From NCBI GenBank assembly GCA_003566875.1, contig PXBQ01000337.1, forward strand, positions 1-6,901: a DNA stretch of 6,901 nucleotides, written 5' to 3'. Positions 1 to 6,284 of the stretch are shown piece after piece. The DNA comes from Spirochaetaceae bacterium. Its GTDB lineage: Bacteria > Spirochaetota > Spirochaetia > DSM-27196 > PXBQ01. Under the pieces are notes generated by a model. That model did not search any database and was not told the DNA's origin. It saw only the letters and a program-made list of their open reading frames with translations. Numbering within the stretch: the first letter of the stretch is position 1; every line of letters starts with the position of its first letter. Position numbers and translations under genes: made by a program.

Positions 1-347
1 GACGACGCGCGGTTGACCTCGTCGGCGAGGATGAACTGGTGCATGATCGCGCCGCTCTTGAACACAAACTCGCGTTTCTCGGGGCTCCAGACCGTGACGC
101 CGGTGATGTCACCCGGAAGCAGGTCAGGCGTGAACTGAATTCTCGCGTAATCGAGCCCCGCGCTCTTCGCGAGGCTGCGCGCGAGCGTCGTCTTTCCGAC
201 ACCCGGAATGTCCTCGATCAGGACGTGTAGTCCCGCGAGAAATCCTGCCAGAACGAGGTCGAGAATCGAATCGCTCCCGACGAACGCTTTTCGCATCATC
301 TGTTTCAGATCGTTTGCGACGGTTTTTTGGTCGATGGTCGTTTTCAT
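1..347 (-). CDS. MoxR-family AAA+ ATPase, N-terminal part (cut by window edge)
   Basis: The first 115 residues are visible; the rest lies beyond the left edge. MoxR ATPases are AAA+ proteins that act as chaperone-like remodelers, usually with DUF58/VWA-domain partners encoded next to them; the target here is unknown. Seen in the sequence: a short helical N-terminus (1-40), a Walker A segment EDIPGVGKTT (45-54), the MoxR hallmark QFTPDLLPGDITG (71-83), and Walker B ILADEVNRA (106-114). The first Gly of the strict Walker A pattern is Asp, a variant I recall from other MoxR-type proteins. The ATG at 347 is chosen because an AGGA sequence lies 7 nt upstream and no in-frame homology extends further. 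It lies 90 bp downstream of mgtE on the same strand but has a promoter-like sequence of its own. Family assignment is firm; function beyond that is not. Confidence 0.93.
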   Translation of the reverse strand, partial: MKTTIDQKTVANDLKQMMRKAFVGSDSILDLVLAGFLAGLHVLIEDIPGVGKTTLARSLAKSAGLDYARIQFTPDLLPGDITGVTVWSPEKREFVFKSGAIMHQFILADEVNRAS

Positions 348-351
348 ATGA

Positions 352-358
352 CTTTCCT
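352..358 (-). promoter_or_regulatory. Shine-Dalgarno of the moxR-like gene
   Basis: AGGAAAG reads on the minus strand from 358 to 352; the AGGA core ends 7 nt before the ATG at 347. It supports this start codon. It directly abuts the TATATT box, so it would sit on or before the predicted transcription start. Confidence 0.6.
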
Positions 359-387
359 AATATACACAATTTGGCCGACCGGTCCAA
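359..387 (-). promoter_or_regulatory. Putative sigma-70-like promoter of the moxR-like gene
   Basis: On the minus strand TTGGAC (387-382) is followed after exactly 17 nt by TATATT (364-359). Both boxes match the vegetative consensus well and lie in a locally AT-rich stretch of a GC-rich region. A start 6-8 nt past the -10 box would leave only a few untranslated bases before the ATG at 347. Inferred from sequence alone. Confidence 0.5.
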
Positions 388-398
388 TAAACACCGAC

Positions 399-428
399 AA
401 AAATCCGTGTTCTCCGGGATGTCCGGAG
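399..428 (-). terminator. Weak terminator-like hairpin after mgtE
   Basis: Starting 9 nt after the mgtE stop codon, the minus strand has a perfect 6-bp GC-rich stem, CTCCGG (428-423) with CCGGAG (417-412), and a 5-nt loop. A run of five T follows at 403-399, but 8 nt separate it from the stem, so it is not a textbook intrinsic terminator. It could end mgtE transcription or act as an mRNA 3' stabiliser. Confidence 0.35.
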
Positions 429-437
429 TCGTCCGCG

Positions 438-1796
438 TCACAGGCCGAGAATCATCGTCGCGAACGAAAAGTACACGATCAGCCCGACCGCGTCGGCGAC
501 CGACGTGATGAGCGGGCCACTCGCGATTGCCGGGTCGAGTCCGACCTTTGTCAGCAGAAACGGAAGCGCCATTCCGATCAGGTTCGTCAGCACGAGGATC
601 GTCGCCATCGTGCAGAACACGACGAGACCGATCAGCACGCCGCCTCGGAACGTGCCGAGCGCGAGCCCCATGAGTCCGAGCGTGACGCCGATGAACAGGC
701 CGATCACGAGCTCCTTCAGGAACACTTTCATCCACTGATTGAGCTTGATCTCTCCGGTGCTGATCGAGCGGATCATCATCGTCGCCGATTGTGAACCCGC
801 GTTTCCACCGGTGTCGATGATCAGCGGTATGAAGAACGCGAGCGCGACGAAAGCCGCGAGTGTTTCCTCGTACGCGGCGATCACGCCCGATGAGATCAGG
901 TTCACGAGGACCAGTCCGGCGAGCCACCCGATCCGGCTCCGGAACAGGATCATCCGGCCGGTTTCCCAGTAACCGCCCCTGATCGGCATCACACCCGCGC
1001 TCTTGTGAAAGTCCTCGGTCGTCTCTTCTTCGGCGACCTCGAGCACGTCGTCGACCGTCACGATCCCGAGCAGCACGCCGCGCGTATCGAGCACCGGAAG
1101 CGCGAGTCGATTGTACCGGCGCATCAACCGGACCGCCTCCTCGCGGTCGTCGGTCGCGTTGAGATTGATGAACGAGTTATCCATGATCGACTCGACCGTC
1201 GCGGTCGGTTCGGTCAGCACAAATTGGTGAAGCGGCAGCGCGTCGATGAGCTTCCACCACGCGTCTACGACGTACACCATCGTGACCGTATCGCGCTCAT
1301 CCGCGGTCCGTCTGATGTGGTCGAGCGCTTCCTGTATCGTCCACTCGCGCCGGACCGCGACGTAATCCGGCGTCATGAGCCGACCGACGCTGTCTTCGGG
1401 GTATCCGAGCAGACTGCGCGCCTCGCGCAGGTCTTCCGGAGAGAGTAGATTCAAGAGCCGTTGCGTAACTTGTCCGGGCAGTTCGCCCAGCAGGTACGTG
1501 CGGTCGTCCGGGCTCAAGTTGGCAAGAAGCGTCCGTGTCTCGTGATCCGTGAGCTCGATCAGGAGCTTGTCGGTCGTTTCGCTATCGAGCGACGCGAGAA
1601 CGTCGGTCGCGAGATCGTTCGGCAGAGCGCGGAAGAACAGCACACGATCTCTCTTGTCGAGGTTCAAAAGCAGGTCGACGATGTCGGGTACGACGATCTC
1701 GCTGTCCGGCCACGGCACTTGTGTTTTCGCGAGTTCCTTCCAGTTTTTCTCGTCGATCCATCGTTGTATGGCGTCGGGTAGTATCGCGTTCAACAT
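438..1796 (-). CDS. mgtE: Magnesium transporter MgtE
   Basis: This encodes a 452-residue MgtE, a homodimeric inner-membrane Mg2+ channel/transporter gated by cytosolic Mg2+. Domains in order: a helical N domain (about 5-130), a CBS pair (about 136-256; the first begins at MTPDYVAV, the second ends near GIVTVDDVLEVAEEE), a linker helix, and a membrane domain with about five helices (from about 285 to 450). Hallmarks are DTGGNAGSQSATMMIRSIS (328-346) and DPAIASGPLITSVADAVG (421-438); Asp435 matches the conserved pore aspartate of the family. Length is normal. The ATG at 1796 is preferred because GGAG lies 5 nt upstream. A longer form from the ATG at 1841 would add 15 residues, but has no Shine-Dalgarno and would start inside the putative promoter. 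The first CBS repeat looks diverged near its end (WWKLIDALPLHQF). It probably forms its own transcription unit, 90 bp after the ATPase gene. Confidence 0.96.
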   Translation of the reverse strand: MLNAILPDAIQRWIDEKNWKELAKTQVPWPDSEIVVPDIVDLLLNLDKRDRVLFFRALPNDLATDVLASLDSETTDKLLIELTDHETRTLLANLSPDDRTYLLGELPGQVTQRLLNLLSPEDLREARSLLGYPEDSVGRLMTPDYVAVRREWTIQEALDHIRRTADERDTVTMVYVVDAWWKLIDALPLHQFVLTEPTATVESIMDNSFINLNATDDREEAVRLMRRYNRLALPVLDTRGVLLGIVTVDDVLEVAEEETTEDFHKSAGVMPIRGGYWETGRMILFRSRIGWLAGLVLVNLISSGVIAAYEETLAAFVALAFFIPLIIDTGGNAGSQSATMMIRSISTGEIKLNQWMKVFLKELVIGLFIGVTLGLMGLALGTFRGGVLIGLVVFCTMATILVLTNLIGMALPFLLTKVGLDPAIASGPLITSVADAVGLIVYFSFATMILGL

Positions 1797-1801
1797 AAGC
1801 G

Positions 1802-1805
1802 CTCC
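1802..1805 (-). promoter_or_regulatory. Shine-Dalgarno deciding the mgtE start
   Basis: GGAG on the minus strand (1805-1802) ends 5 nt before the ATG at 1796. The in-frame ATG at 1841 has no comparable sequence, so this site favours the shorter protein. Confidence 0.6.
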
Positions 1806-1819
1806 GTTTGTTACGATCG

Positions 1820-1848
1820 AAAGTACTTCGCCGATCGGCATCGGTCAA
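1820..1848 (-). promoter_or_regulatory. Putative mgtE promoter with palindromes
   Basis: The minus strand has TTGACC (1848-1843), a 17-nt spacer and TACTTT (1825-1820). The -35 box is good, the -10 box mediocre. A start about 7 nt further would give a short leader carrying the GGAG ribosome site. The spacer contains the perfect 10-bp palindrome GCCGATCGGC (1830-1839), and the 8-bp palindrome AAGTACTT (1821-1828) overlaps the -10 box. There is no room for a magnesium riboswitch. Inferred, not proven. Confidence 0.4.
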
Positions 1849-1886
1849 GGAGTACCCGCCGGCCTCGTGGACTCTCGGAGCGTCGG

Positions 1887-4343
1887 TTATCGCGTGCCGG
1901 GGCCGGCGACCGATAGCGCGTGTGCGTCGGGAAACAGGCGTGCGAGATCCGGATGACACGTGAAAATAACGACTTGATGGCGTTTCGCGAACTCCGCGAC
2001 GACGCCGGCCGCCGCCCTTTTCCGATCGGGGTCAAGGTCTACAAACGGATCGTCGAGCACGAGAAAACCGCGCGCGTCGCCGAAAAGGACCTCTGCCGCG
2101 GTGAGCCGCAGCGCGAGGCCGAGCACGTCGCGGGTGCCGGTGGAGAGCAGATCGACCGGAGTCGTGCGTGAAGGCCCGGCGACCGCCTCCGGGACGACAC
2201 CACGTCGCGGGATGCCGTCGTAAGCGCCCTCGGTCATCGCCGTGATGTACCGCGATAACAGCGCGTCGTACCCCGAAAACGTGTCCGTGTCGAGCGCGCG
2301 CGCGGTTTGGTGCGCAACGTCGCGTACCGCGCGGACGTTTTCGGCATACGAGACGGCTCGTTCGAACCGTGCCTGCGCGTCCGCGAGTATTTCGGTGAGT
2401 TCCTCGACCGAGCCGTCACCGACGATGCTCCCGAGTTCTCGTTCGGCGTCGGAAATCTGCTTTTCGAGTTCCCGGACCGTCTCACGCGAGGCCGCGAGAC
2501 GCGTCCGTGCGAGCTCGTATGCGTCGATGAACGTCCGAGTGTCGGTATACCCCGGCGGAATCGGCCGGAGAGCCGCGATCTCGGTTTGCAGTGCTTTCTT
2601 CTCGTTTGCGGCCTCCGCGAGTCGCGAGAGAATCGCCTCTTCGTCGCCGCTCGCGCTCTCGATCGCCTCGATCTCGCGCGCCGTCTCCTGCACCGTTCGC
2701 AGCGCCGCGGCGCGCTCCGCGCCGACTCTCGAGTGCTCTTCGACTATCTCGACGAGCGGCCGCGCGCCTTCGGTCTCGGCCTCGGTGACCGCGCCGAGAA
2801 CCGCGTCGATCGTGTCACCGTGCAACTCGGCAGCGATCTTCTCTTCGAGTTCGTCGACGCGCCGCACCGCGGCTCGGTAGTGGTCGTAACGCGTCAACGC
2901 GGCTTCGCGCGATCCGCCGACCTTCTCGAGGATTTTTGCGAGTTTCTCGCGTGCTTCGGCGTGTTGTTTCGCGACGGCCTCAAAATCGATCCCGGTCGGT
3001 TCGACCGTGACGGTCACATCACCGTGGTCGACCGCGACGCGCCCTCCCGCGGGGATCTCGTACGGCGTCCCGGGGCCGAGTTCACGATCGCTCGGCGGAT
3101 CGAAGTCGCGCGTGACGCGAATCGTCGAACGGCGTGAAGCCGCGACGGAAACCGTGAACGAACCCGCGTTGAGCCGCGTCTCGATGCGTGTGAGAGCGTC
3201 GCGCTCGGAGTCGAGCTCGAGGATATCGTCTTTTTTCACGACCGGAAGCGCAGCGAGCTCCCGCGCGGCTTCGTCGCGCCGCGCGACCAGCGCCCGCAAC
3301 GACTCGGCGCGATGCAGCGCCTTGAGATTGGCCTCGCGCGCTGCCGCACGTTTTTTTTCCTCGTCGAGCGCGGAGAACGCTTGTGTCAACGCGTCGAGCG
3401 CGTCGCGGGCGGTCGTGTTTCGGTCTTTGAGGACCGGCAGCCGGCGCATCGCGTTTTTCGCGTTCTCGGCGCGGCTCTCGACGGCCGCCAGGCGAGCTTC
3501 GAGTTCACCCCGGCGGTGCGCGTCGCGCACCGTGTCTGCGTTCTTCGTCACGTCTTCGTCGAGACGCGTCACTTCGGCGCGCGCCGCGGCAATTTCGCCG
3601 GCCATCGCGTCGAGCCGAAGCTCCAGCGCCGTCGCGAGGGTGTTTTTCTCCCGGACCCTTTCGAGTTCGTAGTACGCCGCAAGAATCGAGCCGACCTTGT
3701 TCGTCCACGCGTGCTCGGCTCCGCGCTCGCGGCCCGATTTGTCGCGCTCGGGAAGCGATCGGTCGGAATCCCAGTGGGAAAAAGCCGAGTCGTACATCGC
3801 GTCGATCTCCGCGAGGAATCGGTCGATCGATACGCCGCCGGTTTCGAGAACGGCTCTGCGGACCGTGTCGGCAAGGTCGGCACGCGTGTCGGCATCGCCG
3901 ACGAGCGCGCGGACCGCGTCGGTGAGCCCCGATTGAAACGAGAGAAGAAGCGAGCGAACCGTGCCCGGACTGGCGGGAAGCATCGCCGCGACACCGAGCG
4001 CGATCTGTTCGGGTTCGGTGACGGTACCGCCGGACGGCAAACCGAGCCGTTCGGCCGGGGTCGCGCCCCACTGTCGCGAGAGCGTGTACGTGCCGTTGTG
4101 TTCGATCGTGAGAGCGGCGGCGATCGTGTCGCCGCCCGAAAGCGGCATGAAACGCTTCATCGTGCCTTCAAAATCGCGTTTACCCAGTCGAGCCGGCGTG
4201 AACAGCACGTGTTCGATCGCGCGGAACATCGTCGATTTTCCGGCCTCGTTCGGACCCGTGATTACGGTGAGTTCGGGGCCGAACTCTATCACGTGTTCCG
4301 CGAGGCCCGCGAAGCTCGCGATCGAGAGCGAGGTAATGGTCAC
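1887..4343 (-). CDS. Rad50/SbcC/YhaN-like coiled-coil ATPase
   Basis: This is an 818-residue SMC/Rad50-type ATPase, expected to bind the neighbouring phosphoesterase and use ATP to control DNA-end processing. Seen: Walker A GPNEAGKST (30-38), a probable Q-loop Gln137, a first coiled-coil arm (about 225-390), a beta-rich middle segment (about 391-450), a second arm (about 455-685), the ABC signature LLSTGTRDVLGLALRL (732-747), Walker B FLVLDD (760-765), a D-loop DLDPD (769-773) and H-loop His797. The second Walker B acidic residue is Asp rather than Glu, which I recall from YhaN-like proteins. There is a single cysteine (796) and no CxxC zinc hook. It is shorter than E. coli SbcC (about 1050 residues). 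The start is GTG at 4343, overlapping the upstream stop as GTGA, with GAAGGG 7 nt upstream, so translation is probably coupled. The family is firm; choosing between SbcC and YhaN subtypes is an inference from size and partner. Confidence 0.93.
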   Translation of the reverse strand: MTITSLSIASFAGLAEHVIEFGPELTVITGPNEAGKSTMFRAIEHVLFTPARLGKRDFEGTMKRFMPLSGGDTIAAALTIEHNGTYTLSRQWGATPAERLGLPSGGTVTEPEQIALGVAAMLPASPGTVRSLLLSFQSGLTDAVRALVGDADTRADLADTVRRAVLETGGVSIDRFLAEIDAMYDSAFSHWDSDRSLPERDKSGRERGAEHAWTNKVGSILAAYYELERVREKNTLATALELRLDAMAGEIAAARAEVTRLDEDVTKNADTVRDAHRRGELEARLAAVESRAENAKNAMRRLPVLKDRNTTARDALDALTQAFSALDEEKKRAAAREANLKALHRAESLRALVARRDEAARELAALPVVKKDDILELDSERDALTRIETRLNAGSFTVSVAASRRSTIRVTRDFDPPSDRELGPGTPYEIPAGGRVAVDHGDVTVTVEPTGIDFEAVAKQHAEAREKLAKILEKVGGSREAALTRYDHYRAAVRRVDELEEKIAAELHGDTIDAVLGAVTEAETEGARPLVEIVEEHSRVGAERAAALRTVQETAREIEAIESASGDEEAILSRLAEAANEKKALQTEIAALRPIPPGYTDTRTFIDAYELARTRLAASRETVRELEKQISDAERELGSIVGDGSVEELTEILADAQARFERAVSYAENVRAVRDVAHQTARALDTDTFSGYDALLSRYITAMTEGAYDGIPRRGVVPEAVAGPSRTTPVDLLSTGTRDVLGLALRLTAAEVLFGDARGFLVLDDPFVDLDPDRKRAAAGVVAEFAKRHQVVIFTCHPDLARLFPDAHALSVAGPGTR

Positions 4344-5464
4344 GAGCGAACCCTTCGCGCGACTTCAAACGCGAGATTCGCCGCGTCGAGCCGATCATGA
4401 GCGAGCAGTTCCGCAACGACCGCGTGCGCGAACGAGCCGTTCGGCAGTTCGGTGTCGAGCTCGTCCGGATCGACGTCGGGTCGGAGCGACTCGGTCTTGA
4501 TCTGCGCGTACAATGCGGCGGACTCAAGCTCTTCGAGATCGGCGACGATCCGGTCTCGCTCCGATCGAGGCGCCGTGCCGGACAGTTCAATCCGGTACAG
4601 TCGGTCCGCTCCGTCGAGGGCGGGCCTGGAGATCTCGGTGCCGAGAATCTCCGCGCGCACGCGTTCGGAATCGGTCGTCCGGTCGATCGTGATCGACTTT
4701 CGCACGAAGCGGTACCGACCCGTCCGGACGAACGCGCTGCGTACTATCGTCCTCCGATCGAGTTCACACTCGACGACCGATCCAAGGTGACCGCAGTCGA
4801 ACCCATCGGGTTCGGGTGTCCCGGGGATGAAGAGACGGCCGTCGGGATCGGGTGGGTACGGCGCGTGCGTATGCCCGATGATCCAGAGGTCGACCGGCGA
4901 GGCCAGCAGATCCTCGCGCCGCATCGGAAAGTACCGGCCGTCGGAGTCCGGCGTCAGGCCGTCGATGCTGCCGTGAGCGACGCCGATCACGGGGCGGTCG
5001 CTCGTGCGCTCGTACGCGGAAATCCACGCGGTTGCCGGTGTCTTTGAGTGTTTCGACGTGCACGGCGCGGGCAGGATGACCGCGTCGCAGTCAAACCGGT
5101 CCAGGTCGTACGGTTCCGGCGTCTCGAGGACGATCACTTTGTCACCGGCATTTTCGCGGAACACCTGCCACAACGACTCGAGTTCCGGGTTGAAAAAGTC
5201 GTGATTGCCGGGAAGAACCGCGGCAACGCGTCCGTCAAAACCCGAGAGAATCGCGGCGACTCTCTTTACGTCGCGCTGCGAGACGCGGACCGACTCGAAC
5301 ACGTCGCCCGCGCACACAAGGATGTCGCACGCGGTCTCGTTCGCGTGCGCGACGATCGTCTCGAGCACCGCAAACCGCGCCTCGGCGAGAGTCGCGCCGG
5401 CGGCGCCGTACGAGCCGAACTTCATCCCGACGTGCACGTCGGCCGTCGCGAGTATTTTTAGCAT
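4340..5464 (-). CDS. Mre11/SbcD/YhaO-like metallophosphoesterase (DNA exonuclease family)
   Basis: This encodes 374 residues of the calcineurin-like phosphoesterase superfamily, the nuclease partner of Rad50/SbcC/YhaN ATPases. All expected two-metal ligands are visible: Asp9 and His11 (TADVHVG), Asp54 (CAGDVFES), Asn87/His88 (PGNHD), His164 (GVAHGS), and His198/His200 (IIGHTH). A family-typical segment IPGTPEPDGFD (213-223) follows, then a beta-rich cap (about 225-260) and a helical C-terminus (about 300-374), which probably contacts the ATPase arms. Length fits SbcD/YhaO. The ATG at 5464 is right before the conserved first strand LKILATADVH; no good Shine-Dalgarno is seen, so translation may be coupled to the J-protein gene, whose stop is 13 bp upstream. 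It overlaps the ATPase gene by 4 nt. Catalytic competence is expected from intact ligands; exact nuclease polarity cannot be read from the sequence. Confidence 0.94.
   Translation of the reverse strand: MLKILATADVHVGMKFGSYGAAGATLAEARFAVLETIVAHANETACDILVCAGDVFESVRVSQRDVKRVAAILSGFDGRVAAVLPGNHDFFNPELESLWQVFRENAGDKVIVLETPEPYDLDRFDCDAVILPAPCTSKHSKTPATAWISAYERTSDRPVIGVAHGSIDGLTPDSDGRYFPMRREDLLASPVDLWIIGHTHAPYPPDPDGRLFIPGTPEPDGFDCGHLGSVVECELDRRTIVRSAFVRTGRYRFVRKSITIDRTTDSERVRAEILGTEISRPALDGADRLYRIELSGTAPRSERDRIVADLEELESAALYAQIKTESLRPDVDPDELDTELPNGSFAHAVVAELLAHDRLDAANLAFEVARRVRS
4351..4356 (-). promoter_or_regulatory. Shine-Dalgarno of the ATPase gene inside the phosphoesterase gene
   Basis: GAAGGG on the minus strand (4356-4351) lies 7 nt before the GTG at 4343, within the last codons of the upstream gene. 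With the GTGA overlap it supports the GTG start and coupled translation of the two subunits. Confidence 0.5.
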
Positions 5465-5477
5465 ACCGCGGACCGGC

Positions 5478-6149
5478 TCAATCGACCGTTATCGTGACGC
5501 GCGCGATCGTTCCGATCTCGGCGCCCAAGACGGTTGCGAGCAGTACCGTTCCGTCGCGAACACCGCGAGGGATAGTGAGATCCGCGAAGTAGCCGGGCTC
5601 GTTCGGTATCTGAACGTGGTAACTACCGCCTGCTGCAGCCTCCTCAGGGGTCACCGAGATGGTGAGTTCAAACTCGGTCGCTTCGTGGGTCGAGAAAAAC
5701 TCGGCTTTCGACTCAGCATCGAAAAACGGTCTGTTGTGTCGGAACGAGAAAATCCCGCCGAGCCCGCGTCTGCGCAGCGCCGACAGGATGTCGTCGACGT
5801 CGTTTCCGAACCGCCGTCCGCGCGCCGGGCCGCGCGTCTTGTTCCGTGGAAAGTCCCACGACAAATCACTCGTTGATCCACGATCGAAGCCCGCCGGGTC
5901 TCTCCATCGGAGATCAAACCCACGCGGAGTCTCTGCTGCCCGCATCGATTCGTCGTACTGCCTCCGAGCCGACGGATCGCGAAGCGTCGTATACGCCTCG
6001 GTGGCCTCCCGAAAACGTTCGGCTTCCGAGCGGCCGTGCGCGTCAGGATGCGACTCTTTCGCGAGCCGCCGGTAAGCGTCCTTGATCGCTTGCGTGTCGG
6101 CATCGCTCGAAACGCCCAACACGGTGTAGTAGTTTTTTTGTTTTGACAT
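5478..6149 (-). CDS. J-domain protein with one DnaJ C-terminal-like domain
   Basis: This encodes 223 residues. The N-terminus is a J domain (about 6-68): YYTVLGVSSDAD, helix II AIKDAYRRLA, the essential HPD tripeptide at 34-36, and helices III-IV ending DPSARRQYDESM. J domains stimulate the ATPase of DnaK/Hsp70. A basic, low-complexity linker (about 70-135) follows, then FSFRHN and a C-terminal beta domain (about 157-223) that resembles one DnaJ/CbpA substrate-binding domain: LTISVTPEEAAAGG, then LTIPRGVRDGTVLLATVLG. There is no zinc-finger region, no cysteine, and only one C-terminal domain rather than two, so it is shorter than CbpA (about 306) or DnaJ (about 375). The ATG at 6149 begins directly before the J domain. 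A TTG at 6263 would add 38 residues unlike any J protein and run through the promoter region. It is the first gene of the likely operon with the phosphoesterase and ATPase. The Hsp70 partner and client are unknown. Confidence 0.88.
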   Translation of the reverse strand: MSKQKNYYTVLGVSSDADTQAIKDAYRRLAKESHPDAHGRSEAERFREATEAYTTLRDPSARRQYDESMRAAETPRGFDLRWRDPAGFDRGSTSDLSWDFPRNKTRGPARGRRFGNDVDDILSALRRRGLGGIFSFRHNRPFFDAESKAEFFSTHEATEFELTISVTPEEAAAGGSYHVQIPNEPGYFADLTIPRGVRDGTVLLATVLGAEIGTIARVTITVD

Positions 6150-6175
6150 ACCGCGTACCCATCCCAGATACGTGT

Positions 6176-6205
6176 ATTGTGCACGCGGCGCCGGTGAACC
6201 GTCAA
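6176..6205 (-). promoter_or_regulatory. Putative promoter of the J-protein/nuclease operon
   Basis: The minus strand has TTGACG (6205-6200), an 18-nt spacer and CACAAT (6181-6176). The -35 box matches the consensus at five of six positions and the -10 box at four. A start about 7 nt later would give a leader of roughly 20 nt with a weak GGGATGG ribosome-binding candidate before the ATG at 6149. Three nt upstream of the -35 box lies the tandem repeat at 6209-6236. Confidence 0.45.
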
Positions 6206-6208
6206 GAG

Positions 6209-6236
6209 GTTTTGTTTGTACGGTTTTGCCTGTACG
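6209..6236. repeat. Tandem pair of 14-bp repeats in the divergent intergenic region
   Basis: Two directly adjacent 14-bp units, GTTTTGTTTGTACG (6209-6222) and GTTTTGCCTGTACG (6223-6236), match at 12 of 14 positions. The downstream flank continues into the palindrome ACGGCCGT (6234-6241). They sit between the two divergent start codons and immediately upstream of the putative -35 box of the J-protein gene, where an activator or repressor site would be expected. A regulatory role is inferred from position only. Confidence 0.55.
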
Positions 6237-6270
6237 GCCGTGTGTAGAGACATCGGGCACCAATTCTGTG

Positions 6271-6276
6271 TAAAAT
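6271..6276 (+). promoter_or_regulatory. Putative extended -10 box of the dehydrogenase gene
   Basis: TAAAAT, preceded by TGTG (an extended -10 like TGn), ends 8 nt before the ATG at 6285. No convincing -35 box is found at the right spacing (positions 6248-6253 read AGACAT). If used, transcription would begin at or within a few bases of the start codon. Confidence 0.35.
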
Positions 6277-6284
6277 GCTCAGCG

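Noticed and set aside
1797..1841. Longer MgtE starting at the ATG at 1841
   Set aside because: There is no Shine-Dalgarno before it and it lies within the putative promoter. The ATG at 1796 has GGAG 5 nt upstream. It remains a possible alternative.
1797..1886. Terminator or Mg2+ riboswitch between the ATPase gene and mgtE
   Set aside because: I found no stable GC-rich hairpin followed by a T run. The 90-bp gap is far too short for an M-box riboswitch.
3351..3358. Run of eight A on the coding strand of the ATPase gene as a programmed frameshift site
   Set aside because: The codons GAA AAA AAA form a slippery heptamer, but the zero frame continues through all conserved C-terminal ATPase motifs, and the -1 frame gives only a nondescript extension that ends at a stop. 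No function is needed.
2307..4400. Long plus-strand open frames opposite the ATPase gene (for example 2307-3137 and 3312-4400)
   Set aside because: They are Arg-rich, have no recognisable domain, and mirror the GC-rich codons of a well-supported minus-strand gene. They are expected shadows.
4397..5876. Plus-strand open frames opposite the phosphoesterase and J-protein genes
   Set aside because: They lie antisense to genes with complete conserved motifs, and their own translations are low-complexity and unlike any family I know.
6133..6139. Seven-base T run near the start of the J-protein gene as a phase-variable tract
   Set aside because: It is short and explained by Gln-Lys-Asn codons at the start of the protein. 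The reading frame is intact and no second allele is available.
6150..6263. 38-residue N-terminal extension of the J protein from a TTG codon at 6263
   Set aside because: The extension precedes a J domain that normally begins at the N-terminus, has no ribosome site, and would turn the promoter and tandem repeats into coding sequence.
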